Shown one piece after another: positions 29,655-40,704 of a stretch of DNA of 64,000 bases. The stretch comes from Salvia splendens (Eukaryota > Streptophyta > Magnoliopsida > Lamiales > Lamiaceae). Within the stretch, counting starts at the first letter, position 1, and the number at the start of each line of letters is the position of its first letter. The position numbers and the translations under genes are program-made. The notes under the pieces are model-generated. The model saw only the letters and a program-made list of their open reading frames with translations. It did not search any database and was not told where the DNA came from. The stretch covers positions 33,555,883-33,619,882 of the forward strand of contig NC_056039.1 in assembly GCF_004379255.2 (NCBI RefSeq), in the 5' to 3' direction.

Positions 29655-30552
29655 CAGGGGCGGAGCTACGGTGGGGCATGGGGGGCCCTTGGGCCCCCCA
29701 GCCATTCGAGTTTTTCCTATAATATATATATTCAGATACGCTATTAAAAATATTGATAGTGCAGTTGGCAAGTGGTCTGATCTTTAGATCATACTTTCGT
29801 GCAGGTGCTGAGTTCGATTCTCAGCTATGCCATTATTTTTTCAATATTTACCCACTGCTAGTAGTTACTACTAGTTAGTAGCAGCTCCTTATTTCTCGTG
29901 AAATAATCATTGCAATATTTACCCCATGTCTTTTAAATACTATTTTCAAATATTTACGCAAAGTTATTCTAATTTATTTGTTGTCAAATTATATTTTAGA
30001 GATGTGCTATATTTACTCAATAATTTTTACTGTCAAATCACTTTTAAGCGATTGTGTTATATTTAACCAATAACTTTTAAACGTTATAGTTTGAAAGAAT
30101 GTTATTTGTTCAATGACTTGTAAATATTGTAATCTATATTAATAAATATTATATTTTAAACTACTTTTTTATTGGTATTGTAATATAGAGTAAATGAGTA
30201 ATTAATAGCTTCATGCAGATTTTATAGTATGTATAATTAAACAATTTTGCTTTATTTATGAAAAACTTAATTGTATTAGTAGGTAGAATACTTTTTAAGC
30301 CATCACAAAGTGTTTATATCAATTATTCTTGATTAGATTAAATTAGCTTTATATGCATTTAATTCTTGAGTACTAGTACATATCTAAAAATATCTCGTTA
30401 TTTTTAAGATCTTCAAGACAAAAAAAACTTCTTCCTACGACTAATTTTGATGAAAAAAACATTGAGAGATACATGCAACTATTAACGGTGGTAGAGCTAA
30501 AATTGTTCTTCTTCATGGCCCCCTCACCGCAAAATTCCTGGCTCCGCCACTG
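29655..30552 (+). mobile_element. Non-autonomous hAT-like element (898 bp)
   Basis: Inverted ends CAGGGGCGGAGC and GCTCCGCCACTG, and a perfect 8-bp target duplication CTCTCCCG at 29647-29654 and 30553-30560. Eight-base duplications and CAGGGGCGG-type ends fit the hAT superfamily. There is no transposase. A tRNA-like segment lies near the left end. Confidence 0.88.
29757..29832 (+). other. tRNA-like segment inside the hAT element
   Basis: A near A-box TTGGCAAGTGG (29765-29775) and a near B-box AGTTCGATTCT (29811-29821) are spaced as in tRNA genes. CTGAG-TTCGATT-CTCAG (29808-29824) folds into a canonical T arm with a 5-bp stem and 7-nt loop. The acceptor stem pairs poorly and the anticodon arm is irregular (TGATC/GATCA with a 4-nt loop), so this is not a working tRNA gene but a tRNA-derived relic or an internal Pol III promoter. 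Confidence 0.5.
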
Positions 30553-30971
30553 CTCTCCCGACCCACGAGTTTCGTTTAGTGAATTTGTGATTGATGTTAG
30601 TAGTACCCTTTCATACTTACAGATATCCTTTTGATTTCAAATGTGTATTAGTGTGTAAATATTTATCCTTTCGCCAATTTCTGGTTTTGTATACCAACTT
30701 TAAATTCTTTCAAGAAATGATCGAACTATTGATTTGTTCTAATTTTACAACCAACTAAGATTTGATCGCTAACATGGACTAATAGAAACTAGTATGGTTC
30801 AACAAATAAAATAATTTAATTTTGTATACAATATGATATTGTTTTGCTGCTGTAATGTCACTTTAGTTGATGTAAAATCATTAATAGATAAGTCATTAAG
30901 CTTTGTCATTGTTGAAATCTTAGTTGATTGTAAAATCAGAATAAATTAATAATTTAGTTGCAAAATAAGTA
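30553..30971. other. Gene-free spacer
   Basis: AT-rich, no repeat or ORF of note between the hAT element and the next MITE. Confidence 0.45.
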
Positions 30972-31208
30972 CTATTCCCTCTATCGCAACTAAGTTGAGT
31001 AAGTATTTATTTTTGAGATGTCCCAATTAAGTTGAATCATTTCCCATTTTGACAAAAAATAAAATATCCAATCACTCTTACTTTAATACATCACATACTT
31101 TAGTCTCTCTTCATCTTTTATTCTTTATTCCTCTCTCCTACTTTTCAACACAATTTCTTAATCTCCGTGTCCAAAAGTTTTGACTCAACTTAATTGGGAC
31201 GGGGTGAG
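30972..31208. mobile_element. Stowaway-like MITE (237 bp)
   Basis: TA-flanked. Left end CTATTCCCTCTATCGCAACTAAGTTGAG, right end CTCAACTTAATTGGGACGGGGTGAG, nearly complementary over about 25 bp. Confidence 0.88.
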
Positions 31209-32409
31209 TACAAATTAACAGTTCAGCAGTTTACGTGATTTATTTAAAATTGGTATGCAAAACTAAAATTTAATTGGCAAAAGTTTGGAAATTTACATTC
31301 ATATCATCCGAACTGATAATATTTCAGCACGACTTGGGGAGGATTAAAATTAATATTATTTTATGTTGATAATCAAATTAGATTAACTCCATTTGTACCT
31401 TTTTCCTATAGCTTTATATCTTAACAACAAACCTCTGCGCATTTGTACCTACTTAGGAATTTTATTTACTAATTTTGCCACCTAACTAGAGATACTATCA
31501 TACTAATAGCTTTGATATATCTTAATTCCGTTAAATAATTAACCTTAATCAAAATCTCAGATTTGATGTTTAGCAACAGAAACATCTGGAATGTCTACTT
31601 AATTATTTAATCTAAATATGATTAATTTACTATCCACAATTTACGTATACTGTCTCCATGCAGCCATACACGTATATATGCATGCACTGAATTTACTTTG
31701 ACGTAATTTATTCAACGGTTTGCATGTCTATAAATTAATATAATCATTTTTAACAATATAGTAAAGATTAATTCATTCGTATTTTAACTGCATGAAATCG
31801 TCAATGTATGTTCTTATCCAGATTTCAGACGAATTACTCGAATTATTAATTATTCAATGGTATAGAAATAAATTATTGAGAGTTTGTTGAGGATTATTGA
31901 ACACCTCTTACAGTGGAATAAACCAAATAAAATAATTAAATTAATTTCTAAATTCATTAACGACGTACGTGGTGACTAATTAGGGTAAGCCTTCTTTAAA
32001 AAATTATAGGCTGTTTAACAACTAATTGCTACAAGAAGTATGTGTGTGCAAGAAATCCTAATGACGAAATAGTAGATTAATTATTTTATTTAATATTTAA
32101 TTTTAAAGTTATAATAGTAAGTGCCCTATTATTTTACTGTTGAAATACAAAGCTTGGACAAGTGTATGTTAAGGTGAGCTTGATTTTCTAATTGGTAAAT
32201 TATTGTTTTAGCATGATGTATGAGCCCAAATAGGGAACATAAGTAGAAGTTTCTTTGTACTTTAGTATATATCATCGTGATTTCATGTATACGTAATTGT
32301 TTCATGTATCTGATTTGAACATAGTAAACAAGTGATCGAATTTTTTATAAATAGTGAAAGATATTAGAGGTATGTAATTTGGTTCATTTTAAGTATATCT
32401 CTTTTTTTA
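31209..32409. other. Distal part of the MYB-region segmental duplication, copy 1
   Basis: No gene. 31430-31690 matches 41785-42020 (shared ACAACAAACCTCTG, ACATCTGGA, TATACTGTCTCCATGCAGCC), and 31900-32000 matches 42780-42910 (GGTGACTAATTAGGGTAAGCCTTCT-like). These anchors mark the left limit of a duplicated block whose right end is the MYB gene. Confidence 0.7.
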
Positions 32410-34333
32410 CTCCATTCCTCCCATCTCGTGAGTGTTTTCGGCATGTGTAACACCCCGACTTTTTCTACCTTTTTATTGTGTTCTTGAAAGGATCGTCGTT
32501 TGTGCACTTGAAAATTTTTCGACCTTGTTTCTTTTGTCGAGAGAAGTATTTCACTTTTGGGGCCAAACAATTATTCTTTCCTAGCCCAATTTGAAACCCA
32601 ATTGTTACGAGCCCAAAATGATACCTACACGAAAGAATAGACAACGTATCAAATACACTTTCGACATCAAATCAAGACGAAAAGTTGGATAAGAACCGCG
32701 TCACATCAAGACGAAAAGTGGATAAGAACCACGTCGCATCAGGCACGTTTTCCAACGACGGCTGCATTAATGACTCGTCGCATCAAAACGAAAAGACGTG
32801 AAATTTTGTCTTTTGTGAAAATTTTTTCTATATATATAACCTCCCTTCACTTCATTCTTTACTTCACAATCGAGAACCAAATCCGAGAGAGAGAAGAGAG
32901 AGGGGATGGAGGAACGAATTTCCGACCACCTACCTGTCGGGAACGGCGTCGGCGGCTGGAGGAGATCTTCGTCGACGGTGGCTGGGGCGGACCGCGACGG
33001 CGAGCCGCCGCGCATACAGCAGCGGTGGCGGTAGCGTGGTGGCGGCGTGAGCGTAGCCGAGAAAGAGAAGAGGAGAAAGAGAGGAGCACGGCGTGAAGGC
33101 TTTAAACGAACGAGGTGGGCTTTCTAGTTACCGTACAGTTTTTACGAGAAGTTTTTACGTGGGCTTTCGAACTAAAGTGTTTCCAAGAACTTTCATATAT
33201 CGGTTTGAGCATCATGTTATATGTGATCAAAGTGAAAGTGTTGTTGCGCATGTTATGTTGTGATATATGTGTTGATTTATCGAGTGATTTGTGATTTGCT
33301 CGACTTGTTGATGTGATATGAGATGTGCTCGATCATGACGGAGAAAAAATGATTTATGTTTCAAAAACGTTTTGAGGAAAATAAAGTTGAAAAGATTATG
33401 TCAAGCCATATTTTGTTTTGGAACTATGCATATCTGACTGCAACGATGAATGGAATGGATTGATGGGAGACCGTGGGAGGTAACCACTTCCCCGGCACTT
33501 GAATGTTAAGATATGATGAATGATGAATGGACTGATGAATGAACAAGAGATAGTGAAATCGGGTTTGTCAGATACGGCATATGTTCTAGGAAAATAGATC
33601 GAGGAAAAGAAAAATGTTTAGTGTTCTCGGACTTTTCCTAAAATCCCGAGTTCACTCAAAGAGTGGCTTGACAAAATCTGTTTTTATAAATATATTTTCG
33701 GCACGTGTCCACTGAGTACACTAAGTACTCAGCCCTGCATATGTTTTCTCTATGTGCAGGTTGAGCGGTGACGAGCGCGGTGGGTGTTGAGCATGAAAGT
33801 GAAGAAGATTGTAAATAAAACTTTCTGAATATATTATGTCTTCATACATAATAGTATTCTACTCTCGAATGCTTCCGCCAAGTGTTGTTGAGATAATTTT
33901 ATCTCAAGTTGCTGATTGTTGAAAAGACACTCTGATTTTATTCGAGCTTTTCCCATTTGTTTGGAGCTAAAGTCGAGTTTGCACTATGTGTATCATACAC
34001 TCTTATATATATTATTCTTTTAAGCTAATTGAGCTTTTCTTATGAACTGTTATCCTTAAATGCTATTGTTAATGTTTGTCCCTTGGTCACGATCGCCTCG
34101 TTTGTAACACCCCTAGTATGGGCGGGCGTGACAGCATGTTTTTGAGAAAAAATATAATAAATAGTTAAAGTTTGAGAGAAAGTAAAGTAAGTAAGAGAAT
34201 AATATATGTAGATACGACTCTCTTCTATATTATTATCTCTCTTACTTTACTTTTCTTCACTTTAACTATGTATTATCATCTTCACAAAACAACGGCAAAA
34301 AAAAATCAATCACTTGAGCTGGGACGGAGAGAG
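32410..34333. mobile_element. Stowaway-like MITE split by a solo LTR
   Basis: Left part starts CTCCATTCCTCCCATCTCGTGAG at 32410 after TA; right part ends CTTGAGCTGGGACGGAGAGAG at 34333 before TA. Removing the LTR and one GCATG copy leaves about 231 bp, the same size as the other Stowaway copies here. Confidence 0.85.
32446..34133 (+). mobile_element. Solo LTR, 1688 bp, TGTAACACCCC family
   Basis: Starts TGTAACACCCCGAC and ends GGGCGGGCGTGACA, with a perfect 5-bp target duplication GCATG at 32441-32445 and 34134-34138. A TATA-like TCTATATATATAAC lies near 32830. The two ORFs inside (32770-33096 and its antisense) are not supported as genes. Related to degraded copies at 23001 and 26580. Probably from a Ty3 element, but no internal region is present to prove it. 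Confidence 0.9.
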
Positions 34334-34743
34334 TATACGTTAATATGGACTAATGATAATTGTAAATCAGACTTTATCATTTTATCAAATCGAACTGATT
34401 CTATGTAAATCGGTTTTATCATTTTACATTATTTCGTTATTAAATTAACCCAAATTACTTAGAAACATAACTAAAATTGAAAATTTTGTGAAAATTTTAC
34501 ACTTGATATTCAATTTGATTTTGAGATAACTATGCAGACATCCAATGTAAAAAATTAATCCTTTTTCTAAATCTAAAGATATTTATTTTTTTAAAAAATT
34601 AATATTTCCCTGTATTATTTCAGATGGTATATAATATTATTTATTTTAATTTAATCAGTATATTCGTGAATCTATTTCAAATGTAGAATACCAAAAAGTC
34701 AATAGTATATATACAATTTAAGTACATTTATCACTAATATATA

Positions 34744-35288
34744 CTCCATCCGTCCCATGTTACTTGCACTGTTTCGTTTCGGCTCATCACAAACTACTTA
34801 GACTATTTCTAGTTGAAGTGAGAATTAATGTATTTAATTAATATGTTAGATTAAGTTAAGATGTAATACCCGCCCTTTTATTACCTTTTTCTTTGCTTTT
34901 AATGTCGAACTAGAGAAATGTTTGTTACTTCTAATTACTTTCGAATCGGAAATATTAGTCGATGAATTTGCCTGTTTTGCTAAAATGAAGGGTGTCGATC
35001 AGACCTAGTTAACATACTCTGATCTTGTTTTGACCTTGCATTACCTTCGCTTTTGAAACTAATGTTTGAAACCGACTTATCATTTATGTTTACCCCTTTT
35101 GTTACAAGATTTATTTAGTCACGATATATCTACGCTCACTATCACTATGGAGATGAGGTCGTGACAAAAGAGCTCATTTATTAAGTGATATCTCGTTACA
35201 CTTCAAATTTTAATCTAATTACACTAAAAAATCAATCACAAATTTACGGCTTAAAATAAAAAGTGCAAGTAACATGGGACGGAGGGAG
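34744..35288. mobile_element. Second Stowaway-like MITE split by a solo LTR
   Basis: Ends CTCCATCCGTCCCATGTTAC and GTAACATGGGACGGAGGGAG are perfectly complementary apart from one base, with TA on each side. Without the inner LTR it measures about 235 bp. Confidence 0.9.
34862..35166 (+). mobile_element. Short solo LTR (305 bp) inside the MITE
   Basis: TGTAATACCCGCCC...GAGGTCGTGACA; flanking pentamers TAAGA and AAAGA differ by one base. The start and the CGTGACA end resemble the 1688-bp LTR at 32446-34133, but most of the inside differs. Confidence 0.75.
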
Positions 35289-35848
35289 TATATCGTATGT
35301 GCTTGTGTGTTAAGGTAATATTGTTTTCATTTACTGAGTAATAAAACTTAAAATTGTTACGAGAAATGATTAATTACGTAACTGGACACAATTCCTCGTT
35401 GGAAGAGTGTATTGACTTTGGGTCTAGTGAAAGTAGGGTTAAGAAAGTAAGATTTTATTAAAATTGTTTGGCCTAAATTTATATTGTTAGCTAAGAGTTT
35501 GATGAATTAGTTACCTCAAAATCTTAATGTCTTTGAGTTGCTTGCAATATCCAAACTAATAGTGCGTACATTCTTCTCTAGGATGAGGGAAATTCCCAAT
35601 TGTTAACATGTAAATTATGTATTCACAATGATGTATTCATTAATCTAAACATTAGTATATAGTAGGTTCGTTCGCTGCTTTTCTATTATAGTGATTTTGG
35701 TTAGAGCGTTCGCTTTTATTTATATGTTGATTTCGTTGTCTTTTAGCTTCTGTTTCTTTTCCTAACTTCTTTAGTTCCTTGCATCTTTTTAACTTGAACA
35801 TTTCCATTGCAAGAATCTTCTTGAATATTCAAAAGTCTATAAACTTAT

Positions 35849-37155
35849 GACTAAAGACCCATTTTGGTCCTTAACATATTACGATTTATTGATTTTAGTC
35901 CAAAACATTATCTTTTGAATTATTCGGTCTCTCACAAATAAAAACGGGGTCACATTTTGTCCGAATTTGACGGAACCGTTAAAAGTTAACGCTCAACGAA
36001 TCTTAATTCGATTTTGACCAGATTAAGTTAATAATTATGTTTTATTAATTTCTAATATTTAATTAACCAAAAACTAAAAAATTAAAATTTTAAGTTAATA
36101 TTTTAAGCTTGACGAGAACCTCGCGGTAGACGCCGAGATATTGCAGTTTTCATTATCAACCATAATTGGACCAAAATGGACCTACTCCGTTCCTCTCGAT
36201 GTAGTAATCCGACGGGTTTGACACAGATTTTAAGATATATTGACGCCGAGATATATCTTAATAAGAGCCTACTCCGTTCCTCTCGATGTAGTAATCCGGC
36301 GGGTTCGAATACCAGAATCCGTCATCGCCGTGGGCGGAGACGTAGACCTCGATCACTGCTTTGTACGTGTTGCTAGGGATTTGAATCTCCCTGGAAACGG
36401 CGTCGTTCTCGCTCTGAATTCTGAACCAGAACCCTTCCTCCCCTGCGGCCGACACCGGGATGATCAAATCGGCAGGGATTTGGTCCAATTCGAGCGACGC
36501 AGTGGGAAAATTGCGTATGAGTTTTCTAGGGCTTGAGATTGAGGATTTTATGATGTTGTAGAAGAGGAAGATGATGTTGACGTGGAAGATGTCGGTGTAT
36601 GTGTCGTCGATGATGTTCTCGAGCATGACGGAGAGGGTGAGGTTGGAGCGGCGGATGAGGGAGGAGTAGCGGGTGATGTCTTTGCGGAAGGTCCAGGAGA
36701 TTCCGTGAGGGGTGGGCTCGGGGGTGCTGGTGCGGAGGAGCTCGGTGCCGGCGAGCCAGACGGCGGAGATGCGGTCGTATTGTGAGCCATTGGAGGCGCC
36801 GGAGAATTGGAGGACGGCGTTGGACCAGGTGCAGTCGAGGGGGGAAGAGTAGTTAGCGTAGATGTTGCTGAAGCTGTGGGTGAAGAGAGGGAGGCTGCAG
36901 GCGGGGGCCAGGGGGAATTATAATTTTTTAGTTTTGGGTTAATTAAATACTAGACATTAATAAAACATAATTATTAATTTAATCCGGTCAAAATCGAATT
37001 AAGATTCGTTGACCTTTAACTTTTAACAATTCTGTCAAATTCGGACCAAATGTGACCCGTTTTTATTTGTGAGGGACCGAATAATTCAAAAGATAATGTT
37101 TTGAACCAAAATCAATAAATCGCAATAGGTTAAGGACCAAATTGAGCCTTTACTC
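35849..37155 (-). mobile_element. Pack-MULE carrying a PNGase A-like fragment (1307 bp)
   Basis: Long terminal inverted repeats (35849-36110 and 36911-37155, about 245-260 bp) begin GACTAAAG on the left and GAGTAAAG on the right. The element is bounded by a perfect 9-bp direct repeat TAAACTTAT (35840-35848 and 37156-37164). Long TIRs with 9-bp duplication are the signature of Mutator-like elements. Between the TIRs is host-derived coding sequence and no transposase. The insertion lies in copy 1 of the MYB-region duplication. Confidence 0.92.
36258..36917 (-). pseudogene. Captured fragment of a peptide-N4-asparagine amidase A-like gene
   Basis: On the minus strand one frame is open for about 216 codons from the TIR edge (~36917) to the stop at 36258. 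It reads as the central part of the plant PNGase A family: NYSSPLDCTWSNAVLQF, QYDRISAVWLAGTELLR, TPHGISWTFRKDITRYSSL, NIIDDTYTDIFHVN and AVIEVYVSAHGDDGFWYSNPP. PNGase A releases N-glycans from glycopeptides. The N-terminal signal region and the C-terminal half of the enzyme are missing, and no ATG precedes the homology. The frame has no internal stop, so capture is recent or the frame is maintained. A 3' duplicate of CCTACTCCGTTCCTCTCG (36180 and 36268, 88 bp apart) lies just beyond the stop. Confidence 0.87.
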
Positions 37156-37397
37156 TAAACTTATCTAAATTAATTGATTACTTATTACAACCAAGTGAGA
37201 AGCGGCCGTTTCCCACAAATGATCAACGGAAAGTTGAAAATTTGAATAAATTAATTAAAATTTTTTGATACGTGTGTGTGTATATTTGTGTGGCTACGTA
37301 CAGCCTCATGTTGAATACTTATTATTTTGAAATAATGAAAATAATAGGTGAGAGTGGCTGTTGACTTAATTATGATTAAGGATTGAGATAATTCAAT

Positions 37398-37461
37398 GTA
37401 CGTGGCCACACAGATTACCCCAATTTGGAAACTGGGATTTTGTAGCAGGTAAACACGTGTT
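37398..37461. promoter_or_regulatory. Conserved distal block with ABRE core, copy 1
   Basis: A 64-bp block that matches 44134-44197 with only two differences although the surrounding duplicates have diverged strongly. It contains TACGTGGC (37399-37406), a match to the ABRE consensus bound by bZIP factors in abscisic-acid response, and CACGTG near its other end. It lies about 1.9 kb upstream of the MYB start at 39377. Regulatory role is inferred from conservation. Confidence 0.55.
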
Positions 37462-38843
37462 GATTTCAAACTCAAATAGGAAATCATAGTAATAAAATTA
37501 CAAAAATATAAATTTTTTATGGCCAAGATTGGTCTCCTTCATTCATAAGGCTTACCTAAATAAAATTTTAATACGACTATATATACATGTATAAAATACT
37601 ACTATACTTTGATAATTTTGAATGGATTCTACACGGGACAGACTAAGATGTTATGACTTAATTATCAATTAGTTTTTGGACCCACATAGTTTTGTTGTTT
37701 CATTTCCTTTTTTTCTTTCTATGACTGTTGTTTCATGGTTTATGTTTGCCATTTGCGTAATTTGAGCATTTCTTATAATAAAACAAACTAGTACCTACAA
37801 TCATATATACTTAGAAAGCATTAGTATTTAGTAAGATACAAATTCTAGGTCCTTAAATAACTCGACACATCTTCAACTATGATCTTGTAATTATTTGACA
37901 TGTCTAACATGAAAGTGCATAATTGACTCACTTTAGGTAACAAGATTTTGAAATTTGTTTCAATCCTACAAATATGATGCCAAAAGAATAGGTTAAGAAA
38001 AGTTTTTATTTAAGTATATAAGTGATGAAAAAAATGAACCATATGATTACAATTGGTAGAAGATGTAACAACCGAACCCACCAATTAATCTTGTGATGAG
38101 ATTTCACTTTATAAGGTCAAAGCCATTTTTTGGGCTGACACGTGTCCCAAGCTAGAGTTACCGTGAGCCAAATACCTATCTCTTCATCTTTGAGTCATCA
38201 ATATAATCTCATGATTCATAAAAGTGTTACAACAAACATGATCATAAATAGTTTGTTGATTGATGTGTTCAAATATCACACTTATTTTATTCAATATATA
38301 GTGTACGAATATATGCTACTACATTATGAGTAGTGTTTTTTCGTGTATGTTATAATAAATTGGAAAGTCGACATAATTGAATAGAAAGACATTAATTAAC
38401 CGAGATAGAAATAATGTCAAAACTGAAAAATAAATGCGAAAATGACAATCTCTTTAGTCTTTCGCATTAAATCCATTATTTATTAGTATTCCAAAGTTTC
38501 CAAACAAAACAATCAAAAAGTCTAATCATGGCCACCTCCTTTTTCAAAATAATTTTGGCTTAATAAGCTACTACATCTTCCTTAATCTCTCCAACTATTT
38601 ACTTCTATTATGTTTTTTAATTTCTTTTTTAAAATGGATAAGTGATTGAAACTAGAGATTCTGAAACGAACACACCACCTCAAGAGCTCTCGAGCTTAAG
38701 TCGCAATATCATCAATTGCCCTAAAACTTATTCACCTACAAATTCAAATATAAATATAAATATGTAACATACTACGTAAATAAACGTTTAAATTGTTGAG
38801 AGGTCCTCTTAGATCTCCATGTGGCTCCGCCCCTACCCATATA
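37462..38843. other. Upstream region of MYB copy 1
   Basis: No ORF. 38040-38170 matches 45050-45190 (GATGTAACAACC, then CACNTGTCCCAA), a second duplicated non-coding block about 1.2 kb upstream of each MYB gene. Confidence 0.6.
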
Positions 38844-39056
38844 CTATCTCTGTTACATAGTAATTGAGTCATTTTTTTCATTTCAGAAAGTTCATTATAA
38901 GTAGAGTCATTTCTCTATTTAACAAAAAGTAATATTTTTTTCCTCACATACTTTATTCTCTTTTTCTTACTTTATTATTTTTTCACTTAATATATTACCT
39001 CTTCTCTAATCTTCGTGCTAAAAAGAATTGACTCTACTACTATATAACAGGTCGAG
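38844..39056. mobile_element. Stowaway-like MITE (213 bp) in the MYB promoter region
   Basis: TA on both sides. Left CTATCTCTGTTACATAGTAATTGAGTC, right GACTCTACTACTATATAACAGGTCGAG are inverted with a few mismatches. It ends about 320 bp upstream of the MYB start and is absent from the other MYB copy. Confidence 0.8.
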
Positions 39057-39266
39057 TACTACTTTTGCAGTGATTCGAACACTTAAACTATTAGTAATTG
39101 GAATGAAAGTGTACCGTAAATTAAACTTAATTAGATATTTGACATTTGTAATATGTGTAAATTTGACCATCAACCTTGACACCTTTTGTGACAACGCACA
39201 AGAGAGAGAGGGGCGGCGCCAATCATATTGACCTAAATATGTTTGTCACACTAACAATTTTCTTTC

Positions 39267-39274
39267 TATAAATA
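39267..39274 (+). promoter_or_regulatory. TATA box of MYB copy 1
   Basis: TATAAATA 103 bp upstream of the ATG. The segment GGCGGCGCCAATCATATTGAC about 50 bp further upstream is shared with the other MYB copy and includes a CCAAT motif. Confidence 0.75.
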
Positions 39275-39376
39275 GGCGCTTTTTGTCTTCAATTCACAAC
39301 AGGAACTACAACAACATTCACTTTTCTTACAAAACATCATCTTCTTCTCTCGTCATATTGTCTAAAACTCTCAACA

Positions 39377-39580
39377 ATGGGAAGAACACCTTGCTGCGAC
39401 AAAAATGGCCTCAAAAAGGGACCGTGGACGCCCGAAGAAGACGAGAAGCTCAGTCGATACATCCACGCTCACGGCGCCGGAAATTGGAGAAATCTTCCCA
39501 AAAATGCTGGTATACATATTTGGATCATATTTAGAATTTCATGTCTTTTCTTCATATTTTTATATGATTGGATTAATAAG

Positions 39581-39621
<41 letters not shown>

Positions 39622-40704
39622 ATAGGTTTACAAAGATGTGGGAAGAGTTGTCGACTGCGATGGACTAATTACTTGAGGCCAGATATCAAAAGGGGAAGAT
39701 TTTCATTTGAGGAAGAAGAAACCATTATCCAACTCCATAGTGTTCTTGGCAACAAGTAAGATTCTCACTAATCATCATTTTTTAAAAAAATAAAATAAAT
39801 AAATAAATAAATCGTGCCTTGATGATATGTGGCACGTTGAAGTTCAAACATTTCTCAAACTTCCTACCAAATCTATAGAGTGTAAATGACATTTTCAAAT
39901 CACATGTTTTCCTCTTATAGAATGGATATGTAACAAAATCACGTATGTGAATTTTGGCATGCCACATACATTTTCTAATAAATTAAATATATTTTTTTCG
40001 AACTTATTTTTCATAATTTTTAACTAGGAAAAAAAATTACGATTTTATTTAGCTCATCTCAAATATATTTTTTGCTTATTATGACCAGATGGTCTGCCAT
40101 CGCGGCACGTCTGCCCGGGAGAACAGACAACGAGATCAAGAACTACTGGAACACCCACATCCGGAAGCGCCTGCTCCGGATGGGGATCGACCCAGTGACC
40201 CACGCCCCGCGCCTCGATTTACTCGACCTCTCCTCGCTCCTCAGCTCGCCTCAGCTCAACCTCCTCCGCCTCCAATCCCTCATCAACCCGGAGGCGCTGA
40301 GGCTCGCCATGACCCTAATATCAGCCAACGGCGCCGCCGCCGACCTGTCGAATTCGGGGGCCCCACCTCTCCAACCTAATCACTCTGACTATATCATCGA
40401 CCAACAAACCCCACCAAATCACAATTACAATAACTCGTTTCACAATCTGTCGCAATCTCAGCAAATGCTTCAAGATAATGTGATGATTCACACTGCAAAT
40501 GCCAGCGATATGTCGAGTTTTGGATACCAAGTTTCGGAAAATTCGAGTTTTCAATCGATGAACGGAAGCAGCAGCAGTGGAAACAGCAGCCAGAATTTTA
40601 GCAGCCCTCCAACGGTGGAAGATGAGAGGGAAAGTTTCTGCAGTAATTTGATGAAGTTTGAGATTTCTGAGGGGTGGGATTTGGATGATTTGTTGGAGAT
40701 TTGA
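39377..40704 (+). CDS. R2R3-MYB transcription factor (subgroup 11-like: MYB41/74/102), copy 1
   Basis: Exons 39377-39509, 39626-39755 and 40089-40704 join through GT-AG introns (116 and 333 bp) at the two standard plant R2R3-MYB positions to give 292 residues. R2 has Trp 17, 37 and 57. R3 starts with Phe 70 in place of the first Trp, as usual, then Trp 89 and 108. The bHLH-interaction signature is absent. The run after the repeats ([21 protein letters not shown]) and the acidic end ([14 protein letters not shown]) resemble the MYB41/74/102 group, nuclear activators linked in other plants to abscisic-acid, osmotic and wounding responses and to cutin/suberin deposition. Intron 1 contains an AT microsatellite of about 35 bp. 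A near relative lies 5.9 kb downstream on the same strand. Subgroup assignment is from memory; MYB9/107 or MYB39/92 groups are alternatives. Confidence 0.92.

Noticed and set aside
29757..29832. A functional tRNA gene
   Set aside because: The acceptor stem does not pair, the anticodon arm has a 4-nt loop, and the segment lies inside a transposon.
32770..33096. 108-codon ORF in the 1688-bp LTR
   Set aside because: Low-complexity Arg/Glu-rich reading of a GA-rich leader region; bounded by a clear solo LTR.
36548..36790. Ser/Pro/Thr-rich minus-strand ORF of 80 codons
   Set aside because: It is an out-of-frame reading of the GC-rich PNGase A fragment.
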